Positions 1 through 9,224 of a stretch of 59,816 nt of DNA are shown piece after piece. This DNA is from Singulisphaera sp. GP187. Lineage in GTDB: Bacteria > Planctomycetota > Phycisphaerae > Phycisphaerales > SM1A02. Position 1 is the stretch's first letter, and every line of letters starts with the position of its first letter. Location of the stretch: the NCBI GenBank assembly GCA_945871445.1, contig CAMBWI010000006.1, positions 1 to 59,816 of the forward strand, written 5' to 3'. The notes under the pieces are model-generated. The model was given only the letters and a program-made list of their open reading frames with translations. It searched no databases and was not told the origin of the DNA. The position numbers and the translations under genes are program-made.

Positions 1-173
1 AATGCGAAATCCTTTTCAATGTTGTCTTGGCCGGTCAGAGCAGCGCTCGCGACCAATCGAGATGAACTTTGATTGGTAAAAGTAACCCACTGTGCTGAGG
101 CAACCGAAAGTGGGAGAGCGGTGAGTGAGAGGATGAATACGTAGGAAGGGATTCTCATTGTTTTTGTTCTCAT
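1..173 (-). CDS. 5' end of a secreted protein, truncated by window edge (possible FG-GAP/VCBS protein)
   Basis: Reading on the minus strand from ATG at 173, the frame stays open to the window edge and gives about 57 residues. They start with a basic MRTKTMR stretch, a hydrophobic core and an SVASA-Q signal peptidase I site, so the product is exported. The mature part begins QWVTFTNQSSSRLVA. In planctomycete FG-GAP/VCBS proteins a similar lead-in often precedes the first DxDxDG repeat, but no repeat is inside the window, so that assignment is inference. It starts 31 nt downstream of the di-heme oxidoreductase stop in the same direction, which suggests co-transcription. A second ATG at 158 is possible. 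Confidence 0.55.
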   Translation of the reverse strand, partial: MRTKTMRIPSYVFILSLTALPLSVASAQWVTFTNQSSSRLVASAALTGQDNIEKDFA

Positions 174-204
174 AATGTTTCTTCAATATCGTATCAATAT
201 AAAA

Positions 205-1866
205 TTATTGGCACGCGCCCCAACCAGCTAACACGATTGCAAGATCAATTCCATCGGTGACGCCACTGTTGTCCAGATCGCTTGTGCCAGGAAGTCCCCA
301 ACCAGCAAGGATGATAGCAAGATCGACTCCATCGACAAAGTTGTCGCCGTTGATATCCGCCTGGCAGGAGCTGCACTCATCAGGAATACCGTCGTTGTTC
401 GCATCTTGGCTGACGCCCAGAGCGATGTCTCGAAGATCGGCAAAACCATTTTTATTGCAATCTAAGATTTCGCCGTTGAAAGCTTGAACGAAGAAATCAA
501 CGTCGATCGAGTTGACGAGACCGTTCTGATCAATGTCCGCAATGGCGCAATCATCATTTGGATTTGTAGTGCCTTGGGCGATACAGGTTCGCAGTGCAAA
601 GAAATCCAAGATGTCGACGATGTTGTCACCGTCAAAATCGAATTCAGCGCGTCCGAGCGAATCGAGGAACTTGATGAGTTTGGTTTGCTCAACAGCAGAG
701 AGATTTGCAAATGCAGCCGCACTACTCGCACCTTCGCCGAATGGACCATGAGCTGCAATTGCACTCGTCACGCGTGCAGTAAAAGATCCGCCAGCGGCTG
801 CTCCGTTATGCAACAACGGATCTCTACGCCTGACACCCCAAAGTGTTGGCGTTCGCATTTCTGCTTCGGTGGCATTTCCGTCGCTAATTCCGTCGGCGAG
901 CAGACCCATGTCGTGCAATAGAAAGTCGCAGTATGGTCGAATGGTCTTTCCGCGAATCGAATCTTCAAGCGAAGCATCAGTCGATGTCGTGAAATTGGCA
1001 ACATGGCACTGTGCGCAACCAACTTGATTAAAAAGAGCCTCACCATCCATGCCAGACTTTGGTGTCTGCGGAGGTGGAGCAAGGAAGCGTTGAAAGTCAG
1101 TGACTCGGTCGATGAAGTGGAAGCCCTCGGTATCAGCCATATCCTCAGGATCTGCGACCGTGTCACACTCCGCCAGACGCACGAAGTCACCGTTGGGCGG
1201 GTTTTCGGAAGGCACCAAACGGTTCGTGAGCCCCATCTCATTTCGCGACGCGTCGGCGGAGAAGGTGAGCACAGTCGCAACTTGTGCTTTCCAACCAAAT
1301 CGACCTGCACGAAGTGGGCTGTCTGGTGCCGCCTCAAGTGGGCGCACATAATGCACGCGACCGCTGACGCCGTCGCTATTCATATCAAACTCATCAGCAT
1401 TTGCAGCGATTTGACCATCTGGAATTGCTTCAACCAACCCGAAAGCCATTGAACTATTTGTCAATCGTGTTCGAACAATCGTCGCATCTGCTGGTACGGT
1501 CTCTGTGCAGAAACTGCTGTTGGCTAAAGATTGAGCAAGCGACTGAGTTTCGCCTGGATAAAGTTCAAACGCACCTTTGTTTTCTATGCCAAAGCGAGTG
1601 ACGGAAATCGCGCCCCAGCCACCGAGTGGATTGGTATGACAAGAAGCACAATTACTTTTGTTCATAATTGGACCGAGTCCCTCTTCGATTGGAATAGGAC
1701 GGCTATAGAGCAATTTTCCAATTTCAAATCGGTCAATCTGAGAAGCGGTCAATCCATTCAATTTTGCACCCATTCGTGGTTGCAATTCCACTTGGGCAAG
1801 AACAGTTTCACATAGTGCGAAAGCCGACATTGCCATAGCCAATGAATAAAAAATCGGTTGTTTCAT
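205..1866 (-). CDS. Secreted di-heme oxidoreductase (DHOR/DUF1111-like c-type cytochrome) with dockerin-like tail
   Basis: 553 aa with an N-terminal signal peptide ending near ETVLAQ. Two heme-binding CxxCH motifs are visible: CASCH (residues 73-77) and CAQCH (284-288). This spacing and the following RTPTLWG and HNGAA segments fit the di-heme cytochrome c peroxidase-like DHOR family, which carries out periplasmic electron transfer; the substrate is unknown. From about residue 410 the protein changes to Asp-rich, EF-hand-like repeats (DFDGDNIVDILD, DINGDNFVDGVDLA, DNSGVTDGIDLA), ending in AGWGACQ. This is the dockerin-like tail shared with two other secreted proteins in the window. It is probably transcribed with the exported protein at 1-173. 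Confidence 0.85.
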   Translation of the reverse strand: MKQPIFYSLAMAMSAFALCETVLAQVELQPRMGAKLNGLTASQIDRFEIGKLLYSRPIPIEEGLGPIMNKSNCASCHTNPLGGWGAISVTRFGIENKGAFELYPGETQSLAQSLANSSFCTETVPADATIVRTRLTNSSMAFGLVEAIPDGQIAANADEFDMNSDGVSGRVHYVRPLEAAPDSPLRAGRFGWKAQVATVLTFSADASRNEMGLTNRLVPSENPPNGDFVRLAECDTVADPEDMADTEGFHFIDRVTDFQRFLAPPPQTPKSGMDGEALFNQVGCAQCHVANFTTSTDASLEDSIRGKTIRPYCDFLLHDMGLLADGISDGNATEAEMRTPTLWGVRRRDPLLHNGAAAGGSFTARVTSAIAAHGPFGEGASSAAAFANLSAVEQTKLIKFLDSLGRAEFDFDGDNIVDILDFFALRTCIAQGTTNPNDDCAIADIDQNGLVNSIDVDFFVQAFNGEILDCNKNGFADLRDIALGVSQDANNDGIPDECSSCQADINGDNFVDGVDLAIILAGWGLPGTSDLDNSGVTDGIDLAIVLAGWGACQ

Positions 1867-2059
1867 ATTTAACAGCTTTCACTAATGGAATAGAGTTTTT
1901 CTTGCAAAACACAGATACTCAGACTCAATTATAGGACACCATACTGATTGTGGAATTTGAAATCTTATAGTAAAGATGACAGTAATTCCACTATCCACAA
2001 ACAATCTAACCCCAAATTTGGGTCATGCCACTTTCTATTCGCCGAATAGTATAAAACCG

Positions 2060-2950
2060 ATGCAATCGATAGGAAAAACCTGGAAGGTTGGCCTCGGGCT
2101 AAGCTTCGTGGCGATCACTTGGATTGTCCTAGGTTGCGCCGATAATTCGTTAAAAATCGATCAAGTCGAATTGATTTCAAAGGAATCGACACCCACACCG
2201 CTTCAGAGAATGGCCGATCCTGTATCCGTAGAGCCAGCGACACTACCCCCCGATGCTCCGCTTGGTCCGGCGGTTTTGCATCAAAATCTATCGATTGGGG
2301 CTCAACTTTTAGGTTCGGGCCAGTTTCTTGACGCAGAAATCGTGCTTCGGGCGGTTTTGAAGGAGCAACCCAATTGTGCGCGTGCGGAATTCCTCCTTGG
2401 GGTGGCTTTGATGAAGCAGAAGCAATACGCCAAGGCTCGTCCGCTTCTTGAAGAAAGTTTGGCGCGCAAGCAGGATTTTTCCGGGCGCAAACAAGTCGAT
2501 CATTTTCTTGGGTGGGCATGCTTTTATCTTGGCGATCTCGAATCTTCCAAGCGGTATTTTCAAAGTCACGTTGGCTCAATGCCAACGGCCGATGATTCTT
2601 ATTACGGACTCGCGGTGATTGCAATCGAAGAAGATCGAATTTCCGATGCGCAAGTTGCACTCGAGCGAGCAATGGAATTGATCGGCACTGCTCCCGCTCG
2701 TAACAAGGATCGTGCGAAGATGCTTGCACGACTTGGCGATATCGAACTTCGCAGAGAGAAAACCGTCGAAGCACTCGCGCTTTATGAAGAAGCCGTCACG
2801 CTTTGGCCAGATCACTATGAAGTTTGGGGTAAGTTGGCTCGAGTGTATGACACACTCAATCGCACAACTGATGCGGATCAATCTCGTGCGAAGCAACAAG
2901 AGGCAATGAAACGGACAGGACGAGAATTTGTTGGAGATTCCGCACCGTGA
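2060..2950 (+). CDS. TPR-repeat lipoprotein
   Basis: About 296 aa from ATG 2060. The frame is open further upstream, but 2060 puts a short basic stretch and hydrophobic core directly before a lipobox (IVLGC), giving a lipoprotein signal. TATAAA at 2050-2055 lies only 4 nt ahead, so it is close for a -10 box. The mature part is alpha-helical with tetratricopeptide motifs (GQFLDAEIVLRAVLKEQP, AEFLLGVALMKQKQYAKA, ALALYEEAVTLWPDHYEVW). Its stop overlaps the start of the following CRTAC1 gene (TGATG), so the two are translationally coupled. TPR plus CRTAC1 pairs are common in planctomycetes. The molecular role is unknown; a scaffold at the membrane is inference. Confidence 0.8.
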   Translation: MQSIGKTWKVGLGLSFVAITWIVLGCADNSLKIDQVELISKESTPTPLQRMADPVSVEPATLPPDAPLGPAVLHQNLSIGAQLLGSGQFLDAEIVLRAVLKEQPNCARAEFLLGVALMKQKQYAKARPLLEESLARKQDFSGRKQVDHFLGWACFYLGDLESSKRYFQSHVGSMPTADDSYYGLAVIAIEEDRISDAQVALERAMELIGTAPARNKDRAKMLARLGDIELRREKTVEALALYEEAVTLWPDHYEVWGKLARVYDTLNRTTDADQSRAKQQEAMKRTGREFVGDSAP

Positions 2951-4635
2951 TGTTGATCGTTTTTCTTTCGCTTGCGCTTTCGCAGACATCCACTGCGCCA
3001 GTGACGAATCATCCCGCGGATCGTCCATCAATTCAGATGGAAGATGTCACCGCCGAATCTGGCATCGACTTTGTCACAACATCTGGTGCAATGCCAAGCA
3101 CACAAATCATCGAAGTCAAAGGGGGTGGCATCGCCATCATTGATATGGATAATGACGGTGATTTTGACCTGTTCTTCCCCAACGGATCGAAGCTCGATCA
3201 GCCAACAAATGGCCCAGGTGCGCGGCTATACGAGAACCTTGGTGGAATGCGCTTTCGTGATGTGACCGCATCAAGCGGGATTGATCATCATGCGTGGAGT
3301 TTTGGATGTGCAGTAGGGGATATCGACGCAGATGGTCTCGATGACATCTATGTTGCATGCCATGGTCCCGATCGACTCTTTCGCAATCTTGGCGGGGGAC
3401 GCTTTGCCGATGTGACCAAGGCGGCTGGTTTGGGAGGTGAGAAGTTCTGGGGAACTTCTGCTGCATTGGCAGATCTTGATGGGGACGGTGACTTGGATAT
3501 TTATGTCACGAACTATGTCGAGTGCGATCCGGCAACGCCAATTTCACCTGCACATTTTCGTGGATTCGAAGTCATCAATGGGCCTCGCGGATTGCGCGCA
3601 CAGCCAGACTTGCTTTATGAAAATCTTGGAAACGGAACATTCGTCGATCGCAGCGAAGCCTCTGGTATTCGCGCCGTCAAGGACAGTTATGGTTTGAATG
3701 TTGCCATACTGGATCTGACACAGGATGGACTGCCAGATATTTATGTTGGCAATGATTCGAAGAGCAACTTTCTTTTCAAGAATCTGGGAAAACTTCGGTT
3801 TGAAGATATTGGCGTGCGAACTGGAATGGCAACCAACATCGAAGGAGCCGAACAAGCAACGATGGGAATGGCCATCGGTGATGTCAATGCAGACATGCTT
3901 CCAGACATCCTGACAACCAATTTTAGTGACGACACAAACACCCTATATTTAAGCAGAAAAGACGGTTTTTTTGATGACCGAACTGCGCAGTATGGAATCG
4001 GTATGCCATCTCGAACTCTCTGCGGATGGGCTGCTGCATTTGTCGATCTTGATCACGATTGTGACGAAGACATCTTTATCGTCAACGGCCATGTCTATCC
4101 CCAAGCGACGCGTGCAACTATGAACAGTGACTATGCGCAAGTGCCTCTGATAATGTGTCGTCATGGCGATCGATTTGTTGCGATTAAAGATTCGTCGCAA
4201 GGATGGTTGAACAATGCACGGCGCGATCGTTCAGCTGTTTTCGCGGACCTTGATAGTGATGGCGATCAAGATGCCATCATCAGCGGATTAAATGAGCCTG
4301 TGCAGGTTCTGAAAAACAAGCATGATGGCAAGGATGACTGGGTGATCATTGCTCTTGATGATCCATCACACAAAGGAAATCGCCACGGAGTCGGTGCGCG
4401 CATCGAACTTTCGATTGGGAATCGAAAGCAAACGCGTTGGATCATTGGCGGTGGGCCATTTCAATCAAATACTGCGCCACAAGCACACTTTGGAATCGGC
4501 TCGTTGCCTACGGATGCAACTGCTGCTGAACCAGTCGTGATTACGGTTCTCTGGCCCGATGGCGAAAGGTCGACATCGACGGTTGCTCGTGGGATGAGAA
4601 CCGTTCTTTCCAAACCTGCGGCAGTTTCCAAATAA
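2950..4635 (+). CDS. CRTAC1-family secreted protein (FG-GAP/VCBS repeats plus ASPIC/UnbV domain)
   Basis: 561 aa from ATG 2950; a GTG at 2947 is in frame and one codon earlier. A short hydrophobic N-terminus (MLIVFLSLALSQTSTA) is a signal peptide. The body contains repeated Asp-rich calcium-binding loops of beta-propeller type (DMDNDGDFDLFF, DIDADGLDDIYV, DLDGDGDLDIYV, DLDSDGDQDAII), each followed by LYENLG-like strands. The last ~110 residues (NRHGVGARIEL, FGIGSLPTDA, VLWPDGERST) match the ASPIC/UnbV domain. Family members are extracellular and likely bind ligands through the propeller; no enzyme activity is implied. The start is coupled to the TPR lipoprotein gene. Convergent with cls, 25 nt apart. 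Confidence 0.87.
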   Translation: MLIVFLSLALSQTSTAPVTNHPADRPSIQMEDVTAESGIDFVTTSGAMPSTQIIEVKGGGIAIIDMDNDGDFDLFFPNGSKLDQPTNGPGARLYENLGGMRFRDVTASSGIDHHAWSFGCAVGDIDADGLDDIYVACHGPDRLFRNLGGGRFADVTKAAGLGGEKFWGTSAALADLDGDGDLDIYVTNYVECDPATPISPAHFRGFEVINGPRGLRAQPDLLYENLGNGTFVDRSEASGIRAVKDSYGLNVAILDLTQDGLPDIYVGNDSKSNFLFKNLGKLRFEDIGVRTGMATNIEGAEQATMGMAIGDVNADMLPDILTTNFSDDTNTLYLSRKDGFFDDRTAQYGIGMPSRTLCGWAAAFVDLDHDCDEDIFIVNGHVYPQATRATMNSDYAQVPLIMCRHGDRFVAIKDSSQGWLNNARRDRSAVFADLDSDGDQDAIISGLNEPVQVLKNKHDGKDDWVIIALDDPSHKGNRHGVGARIELSIGNRKQTRWIIGGGPFQSNTAPQAHFGIGSLPTDATAAEPVVITVLWPDGERSTSTVARGMRTVLSKPAAVSK

Positions 4636-4660
4636 GTTTTAGAAAGTAGTGGAATGAGGC

Positions 4661-6178
4661 TTAAATCAGCGGTGAAACAAGCCCTGCAAAATTCTGTGCA
4701 AGTCGCTGTCGAATCGATGGCTCTCCCCAAGAAGCGGTTGTTACATCCACGCTGTGATTCATATAAGTCTGTTGGAGAGCGCGGACCTCTTTCGCAAATG
4801 AATCTGCAAACATTATTGCGCTTACCTCGAAATTGATTTCAAAGCTTCGCCGATCAAGATTGCTCGATGTGATGACTGAAAAGAGAGTGTCGACAGTGAC
4901 AGTCTTGGAATGCAACAGTCCTTTGGTGTATTCGTGAATCTGAATTCCAGATGCGAGCATGGCCGAATACCGCCCGCGGCTGGCAAGCGCCACAAGCCAA
5001 CTGTTGTTGCGGCGCGGAACCACCAAGTGGACAGACACTCCACGCTCTGCTGCCACACAGAGCGCACTGAACATATCGGAGTCAGGAACAAAATATGGAG
5101 TGGTGAGAACAATTTCTTTTCGTGCAACCTGAATTGATGCGATCAACAGTGAGCGCACAGCATCGTTGTTGAAGTTTGGTCCCGAAGCCATAATTTGCAC
5201 TGGCAGACCATCTGTATGAAACGCTGGCATACATTCCAAGAGTTTTGCCAGCGATTCATTTGTGTCGAGGTACCAATCTTCTGCAAAGATCAGTTGCAAT
5301 TCACGCACGACGGGACCTTCAAGTCGAACCATGCAGTCAACCCAAGGCGCAAATCGAGGTTGGACTGCGAATTCTGGGGCGGCAATATTCATACTGCCCA
5401 TCCACCCAATTTCGCAGTCAATCACGAGTATTTTGCGATGGTTGCGAATATCAATTCGGTGGAAGAGCGCTCGTAGAAAATGCGTCGGCAGAGCGGCGAC
5501 AACTTGCACGCCACGTTCTCGCATTCTGCGGCAGAGGGTGCTCTTGAGAAACGCTCGGGAACCTTGACCATCCACAAGGATTCGACAGGTCACACCGCGA
5601 TCGCTCGCCAACATCAATGCGTTTCCAATCGCTTCCCCAACACGATCATCAAGCCAAATATATGTTGTGCAGTGAATGTTCTGAGTTGCTCTGTTGATAT
5701 CAAGCAACAACTGCTCGATGCAATTCTGCGACTCCCCAAAGAGCCTTGTGATATTTCCAGCAGTTACTGGCGATTGACTTGCACGCTGGGCTATAAACGC
5801 AATTTGCGTGTCGGTCGGATCGAGTTCTATCTTGAGCGCACGAGGGTCGTCATGTTTGTGAAATAGAGATTTTTGAAAAAGATCCAAGATCAGCTTGTGC
5901 GATTTGCGCCTGCGTGATCCCAGCCGTGATTCTCCAACCATTAGATATGCAATGATTCCAATCAATGGAAATGCAATCACGATAAGTACCCAAGCTGTCG
6001 CAACCGAAGGTCTCGAGCCTTTGCGCAAGACAACAACCGTTGCGAGTAAAAGTCGAAATAGAAGCTCTACAGTCAGCCCAAGCAGTGCCCATTTCGTACC
6101 TTCAAAAAGCAAGTTTGGGAGCAAGAATTGTAGGGTTGTTGGTTGCAAGTGAAGCAGTAGTTCGTGCGGCATAAGCAC
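4661..6178 (-). CDS. cls: Cardiolipin synthase (phospholipase D superfamily)
   Basis: 505 aa. Two N-terminal membrane helices (about residues 30-50 and 62-82) carry the GESRLGSRR segment typical of bacterial cardiolipin synthases. Two HKD motifs follow: HRKILVID (H247, K249, D254) followed by GSMN, and HSKTVTVD (H423, K425, D430) followed by SSNLDRRS. These form the two halves of the phosphatidyltransferase active site that condenses phosphatidylglycerol to cardiolipin at the inner membrane. Length fits the family. It is last in a minus-strand run, 7 nt after greA. Translation could start at Met1 or Met3; both precede the first helix. Confidence 0.93.
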   Translation of the reverse strand: MLMPHELLLHLQPTTLQFLLPNLLFEGTKWALLGLTVELLFRLLLATVVVLRKGSRPSVATAWVLIVIAFPLIGIIAYLMVGESRLGSRRRKSHKLILDLFQKSLFHKHDDPRALKIELDPTDTQIAFIAQRASQSPVTAGNITRLFGESQNCIEQLLLDINRATQNIHCTTYIWLDDRVGEAIGNALMLASDRGVTCRILVDGQGSRAFLKSTLCRRMRERGVQVVAALPTHFLRALFHRIDIRNHRKILVIDCEIGWMGSMNIAAPEFAVQPRFAPWVDCMVRLEGPVVRELQLIFAEDWYLDTNESLAKLLECMPAFHTDGLPVQIMASGPNFNNDAVRSLLIASIQVARKEIVLTTPYFVPDSDMFSALCVAAERGVSVHLVVPRRNNSWLVALASRGRYSAMLASGIQIHEYTKGLLHSKTVTVDTLFSVITSSNLDRRSFEINFEVSAIMFADSFAKEVRALQQTYMNHSVDVTTASWGEPSIRQRLAQNFAGLVSPLI

Positions 6179-6185
6179 GTCGAGT

Positions 6186-6653
6186 TCAACTCAGTATTTC
6201 AACCACGGTGAGCCTTCGCTCGCCTCGAGGAAGATTCACCCGAACCGTTTCACCGACACGCACCTTCATCAGAGCTTCACCGATGGGGCTGGTGGTGGTG
6301 ACTTCGCGATGTTCACCATCGCCGCTTTCACTCTTGCTACTGACGATCTTGTACGTTTCAATTCCACCAGATTGTTCATCGCGAATACGAACGATCGCAC
6401 CCAAGAAAACCATGTCGCTTGGCATTTCTCCTTCAACAATCACTTGGACAGATTCAAGGCGCAGAGTCAGTTCGCGAATCCGCAAATTGTTCATGGACTT
6501 GTCTTCGCGAGCGGCGTGATAATCGGAATTTTCCCGAAGGTCTCCATGTCCGCGCGCTTCTGCAATTCGCACGATCAACTCCTTGTCGAGAGCGTGGTAA
6601 TCGCTCAGCAACTTTTCGAGTTTCTCTTTGTCGATTTTTGTTACGAATTCCAT
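6186..6653 (-). CDS. greA: Transcript cleavage factor GreA
   Basis: 155 aa from ATG 6653; the frame is open upstream, but this start gives the standard GreA N-terminus. The N-terminal coiled coil has the conserved basic and acidic segment ARGHGDLRENSDYHAAR, including the D and E residues at the tip that promote RNA cleavage by RNA polymerase. The C-terminal FKBP-like domain ends with SPIGEALMKVRVGETV. GreA rescues backtracked elongation complexes. It lies 16 nt after the stop of a membrane protein gene and 7 nt before cls, inside the envelope gene run. Confidence 0.95.
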   Translation of the reverse strand: MEFVTKIDKEKLEKLLSDYHALDKELIVRIAEARGHGDLRENSDYHAAREDKSMNNLRIRELTLRLESVQVIVEGEMPSDMVFLGAIVRIRDEQSGGIETYKIVSSKSESGDGEHREVTTTSPIGEALMKVRVGETVRVNLPRGERRLTVVEILS

Positions 6654-6669
6654 TGAAGTACTCACTAGG

Positions 6670-7383
6670 CTATATCGCTCGTCGTCCACTCGCAACTTGA
6701 TTCGCTTGTGACACGGACTGTGTGGCTGTGATTGCACCGAGAGTCGCACCCACACAGAACAGAGAGACATTGCAAATCGCACATGCGACGAGGCTCTCCC
6801 ATTCTCTCGATTCTGGCAGGGAAGTCGGGGAATTCATTATGGAGAGAAGCATCGGAACGCTTCCTTGAAAAATGTTCTCAAGAAATACATTTGTGAATCC
6901 CAAGTTTGTAAAACCAAAAAGCGCCAAAGGGATTTGCAGTCCAACTGTAAGCAGAATGCAAACGATCATCGCACATCCGCGGGCGAGCGAGCTTTGCATA
7001 GACGAAACGGCGGCGAGCATTCCTGCGCATCCAACAAGGTATGCAACGACGAAGAGATCAAGAAGCAAAGTTCGCTCGATCGGCCACGGCGTTGCAAGTC
7101 GTAATGGCCAGACAATCATCTGCCACATAAACGCAAGCGTCAGCATGTCAAAGGTCGTCCGCAAGATCATTCTGTCGCGGGGAATTTGGCACAAACGAAC
7201 GAGTGGCCAAGCAATCATCATGCCCACTACGCAGGTCAGTAAGAGCATTCGTATGGCTGGTGTCAGGCTGGAAGGTGAGAGATGCAGTGGGAATTGAAAT
7301 CCAAGTGATGCAAAGCTGGAGAAAATGATCCACCCACCCGCGGCGATCACCAACCCACGCGGCGGTTCAATGGCTTCCGACAT
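6670..7383 (-). CDS. Unknown polytopic membrane protein in the mur/ddl gene run
   Basis: About 237 aa from ATG 7383, with six to seven hydrophobic segments, including LVIAAGGWIIFSSFASLGF near the N-terminus, MLLLTCVVGMMIAWPLV, and a C-terminal one ending GATLGAITAT. I do not recognise a family. The start overlaps the 3' end of the FtsQ-like gene by 17 nt, so translation is probably coupled. Its place between an FtsQ-like gene and greA in a peptidoglycan gene run suggests an envelope role, but that rests on context only. An integral membrane product with no visible catalytic motif is all the sequence supports. Confidence 0.7.
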   Translation of the reverse strand: MSEAIEPPRGLVIAAGGWIIFSSFASLGFQFPLHLSPSSLTPAIRMLLLTCVVGMMIAWPLVRLCQIPRDRMILRTTFDMLTLAFMWQMIVWPLRLATPWPIERTLLLDLFVVAYLVGCAGMLAAVSSMQSSLARGCAMIVCILLTVGLQIPLALFGFTNLGFTNVFLENIFQGSVPMLLSIMNSPTSLPESREWESLVACAICNVSLFCVGATLGAITATQSVSQANQVASGRRAI

Positions 7384-8170
7384 AATCCACGGAGAGATCG
7401 ACGGATTGTGGTCCAGCACCATCGATGCGTCCATACTGATTGGTGAGCAGATCGAGATAGCGCAACTTCTGCGCTGCGGGAACTTCTGCAGATGCTTCTC
7501 GCCCAGGTGCACGACCCCAAATCAGTCTGCACTGCTTGGTTGTCAGCAACGAGAGAGTTTGGTTGGTGCGAAAATCACTGACATCGACCGCAGAAACTTG
7601 AGCACGCCATCGCTGTGTCCCGATCAACTTCGCCATCTCAATTCCTGCAAGGAGATCTGCACCACCCCAAACTTGGCCAGGTTGTTTGGGGCGAGCAAGA
7701 GATACACCTAGAATTCTCGTCAGATTTGGCGCAGTTCCAGTCGCATATGTTCGAGGAAGAAGGCGAGCGCGGCTATCCAACAAATGCTCGCCATCTGCAT
7801 CGACGACGAGTGCGACTGGGTCGACAAAGATTGCGTCGACTTCCAAAGAAGCAGATCCAATTCGGCGAACTTGTCGCACTTCATCAAACCAACCGCTTGC
7901 CAAGAGTGCAACTTGTGCGCGTTCAAGTCCTTCTCTGTTGTATGCAGATGCTCCTGCTTCGCGTTCAACAAGATCCTGAATCGGCGCAAGATCCGTTGGG
8001 GTCATCCAAGATGGTGCATCAAGAAACGCAACTTCAATTCTTTCGCCAGCAACTGCTTGGGCATTTTTTCGCAGGCTTGGTATGGACCAGCCAAATGTGA
8101 CTGTTGCCAAAATTGCAAGTGTCACTCCAGCTCCAACCCAAATCGCCGTATTTTTTGCGCTCTCGTCCAT
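7367..8170 (-). CDS. FtsQ/DivIB-like membrane protein with POTRA-type domain
   Basis: 267 aa with one N-terminal membrane helix (WVGAGVTLAILATVTFGW) and the rest predicted outside the membrane. The middle part (YNREGLERAQVALLASGWFDEVRQVRR) resembles a POTRA domain: a region of acidic and helical turns followed by GWFxxV and strands. The end (QSVDLSVDY) resembles the IDLRYP-like final strand of FtsQ. Position supports the call: it follows murC-murB-ddl, the same slot as ftsQ in the dcw cluster. FtsQ organises the divisome in the periplasm. Sequence similarity is weak, so the family is inferred from architecture and context. ddl ends 4 nt upstream. Confidence 0.65.
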   Translation of the reverse strand: MDESAKNTAIWVGAGVTLAILATVTFGWSIPSLRKNAQAVAGERIEVAFLDAPSWMTPTDLAPIQDLVEREAGASAYNREGLERAQVALLASGWFDEVRQVRRIGSASLEVDAIFVDPVALVVDADGEHLLDSRARLLPRTYATGTAPNLTRILGVSLARPKQPGQVWGGADLLAGIEMAKLIGTQRWRAQVSAVDVSDFRTNQTLSLLTTKQCRLIWGRAPGREASAEVPAAQKLRYLDLLTNQYGRIDGAGPQSVDLSVDYVGSH

Positions 8171-8174
8171 TCGC

Positions 8175-9224
8175 CTAATCCTGAGCCCCCGACTCTTCTT
8201 GTGTCTGTGTCATTGTCGCAGTCGTTCCCTCTGAAGTGTCTTGGGATGGCGCGCTGGAATCTGATGTCGGTTCCGCTACGACAGCGCTGGTTGCCGCTGC
8301 TGCGTTTCTTGCCATTCGGTGGTTCCCCTTCATTCTTGCAATCGATTTCTCGACTAAGCGCGCGCACATTTTCGGGAAGGAGATCCCAGCATGAGCCGCG
8401 GCCTTTGGAACGAGTGAATGATCGGTCATTCCAGGCATCGAATTGATTTCTAAGAACCAAGCGCCAGCTTCGTCGACCATGAAATCGACGCGTGCCACAT
8501 CGCGACATCCGATTCGTTCATAAATTGTTCTTGACGCGTGCGTAATTTCCGCTTGAATTTCAGGTGAAAGGACAGGATCCAAGATGTACTGAGTATCCGA
8601 TCGTTCGTACTTCGCACTGAAGTCATAGAACTCTTGACTGGTCACAACTTCAATCATCGGCAAGAGATCTCTTTCGAGAATTCCCACTGTGATCTCGCGG
8701 CCGACGATGAGTTTCTCAGCCATCAACTTTGAATGTTTGGTTTCAAGTTCCGCCCGTGCCGCAGCAAATTGTGCAGCATCGAAGCATCGTCGAACACCAA
8801 CGCTCGACCCATCATCGACTGGCTTGACAATCACTGGAAATTCCAAATCGCAAGGCTCGCCTGCGATCAAGATGCGAGCAGGGGGAGTGCGAATTCCTGC
8901 GGTGCGAGCAAAGAGTTTCGAACTGACCTTGTCCATCGCAATACGCGAAGCACGGGGACGACTGCCGACATAGGGACGGCCATCAGCTTCCATAATTTCT
9001 TGCAGCGGTCCACCTTCACCGAATGGTCCATGAAGAACTGGAAAAATAACATCTCCAGGGAGCGCACGAAGTTCAGTGCTTGTTGGCTTATCGATGATCT
9101 GCTCATGCACGATGAAGCCGCCAGCCTCACGCAGCGCTGCGGCGATCATTGCGCCAGATTTCAGACTGATTTCGCGTTCCGCATCCGGACCACCCATCAG
9201 AACAAGCACACTGACATCACTCAT
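8175..9224 (-). CDS. ddl: D-alanine--D-alanine ligase
   Basis: 349 aa from ATG 9224 (ATGA overlap with the murB stop). ATP-grasp ligase making the D-Ala-D-Ala dipeptide for peptidoglycan. Visible family motifs are LMGGPDAEREISLKSG at the N-terminus, HGPFGEGGPLQ, FPVIVKPVDDGSSVGV in the ATP-grasp fold, DVARVDFMVDE and FLEINSMPGMT (Mg2+ and product site). Residues after about 310 form a low-complexity Ala/Ser/Thr/Glu-rich tail (AAATSAVVAEPTSDSSAP onward) not needed for the fold, which makes the protein longer than usual. It is the third gene of the murC-murB-ddl run. Confidence 0.95.
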   Translation of the reverse strand: MSDVSVLVLMGGPDAEREISLKSGAMIAAALREAGGFIVHEQIIDKPTSTELRALPGDVIFPVLHGPFGEGGPLQEIMEADGRPYVGSRPRASRIAMDKVSSKLFARTAGIRTPPARILIAGEPCDLEFPVIVKPVDDGSSVGVRRCFDAAQFAAARAELETKHSKLMAEKLIVGREITVGILERDLLPMIEVVTSQEFYDFSAKYERSDTQYILDPVLSPEIQAEITHASRTIYERIGCRDVARVDFMVDEAGAWFLEINSMPGMTDHSLVPKAAAHAGISFPKMCARLVEKSIARMKGNHRMARNAAAATSAVVAEPTSDSSAPSQDTSEGTTATMTQTQEESGAQD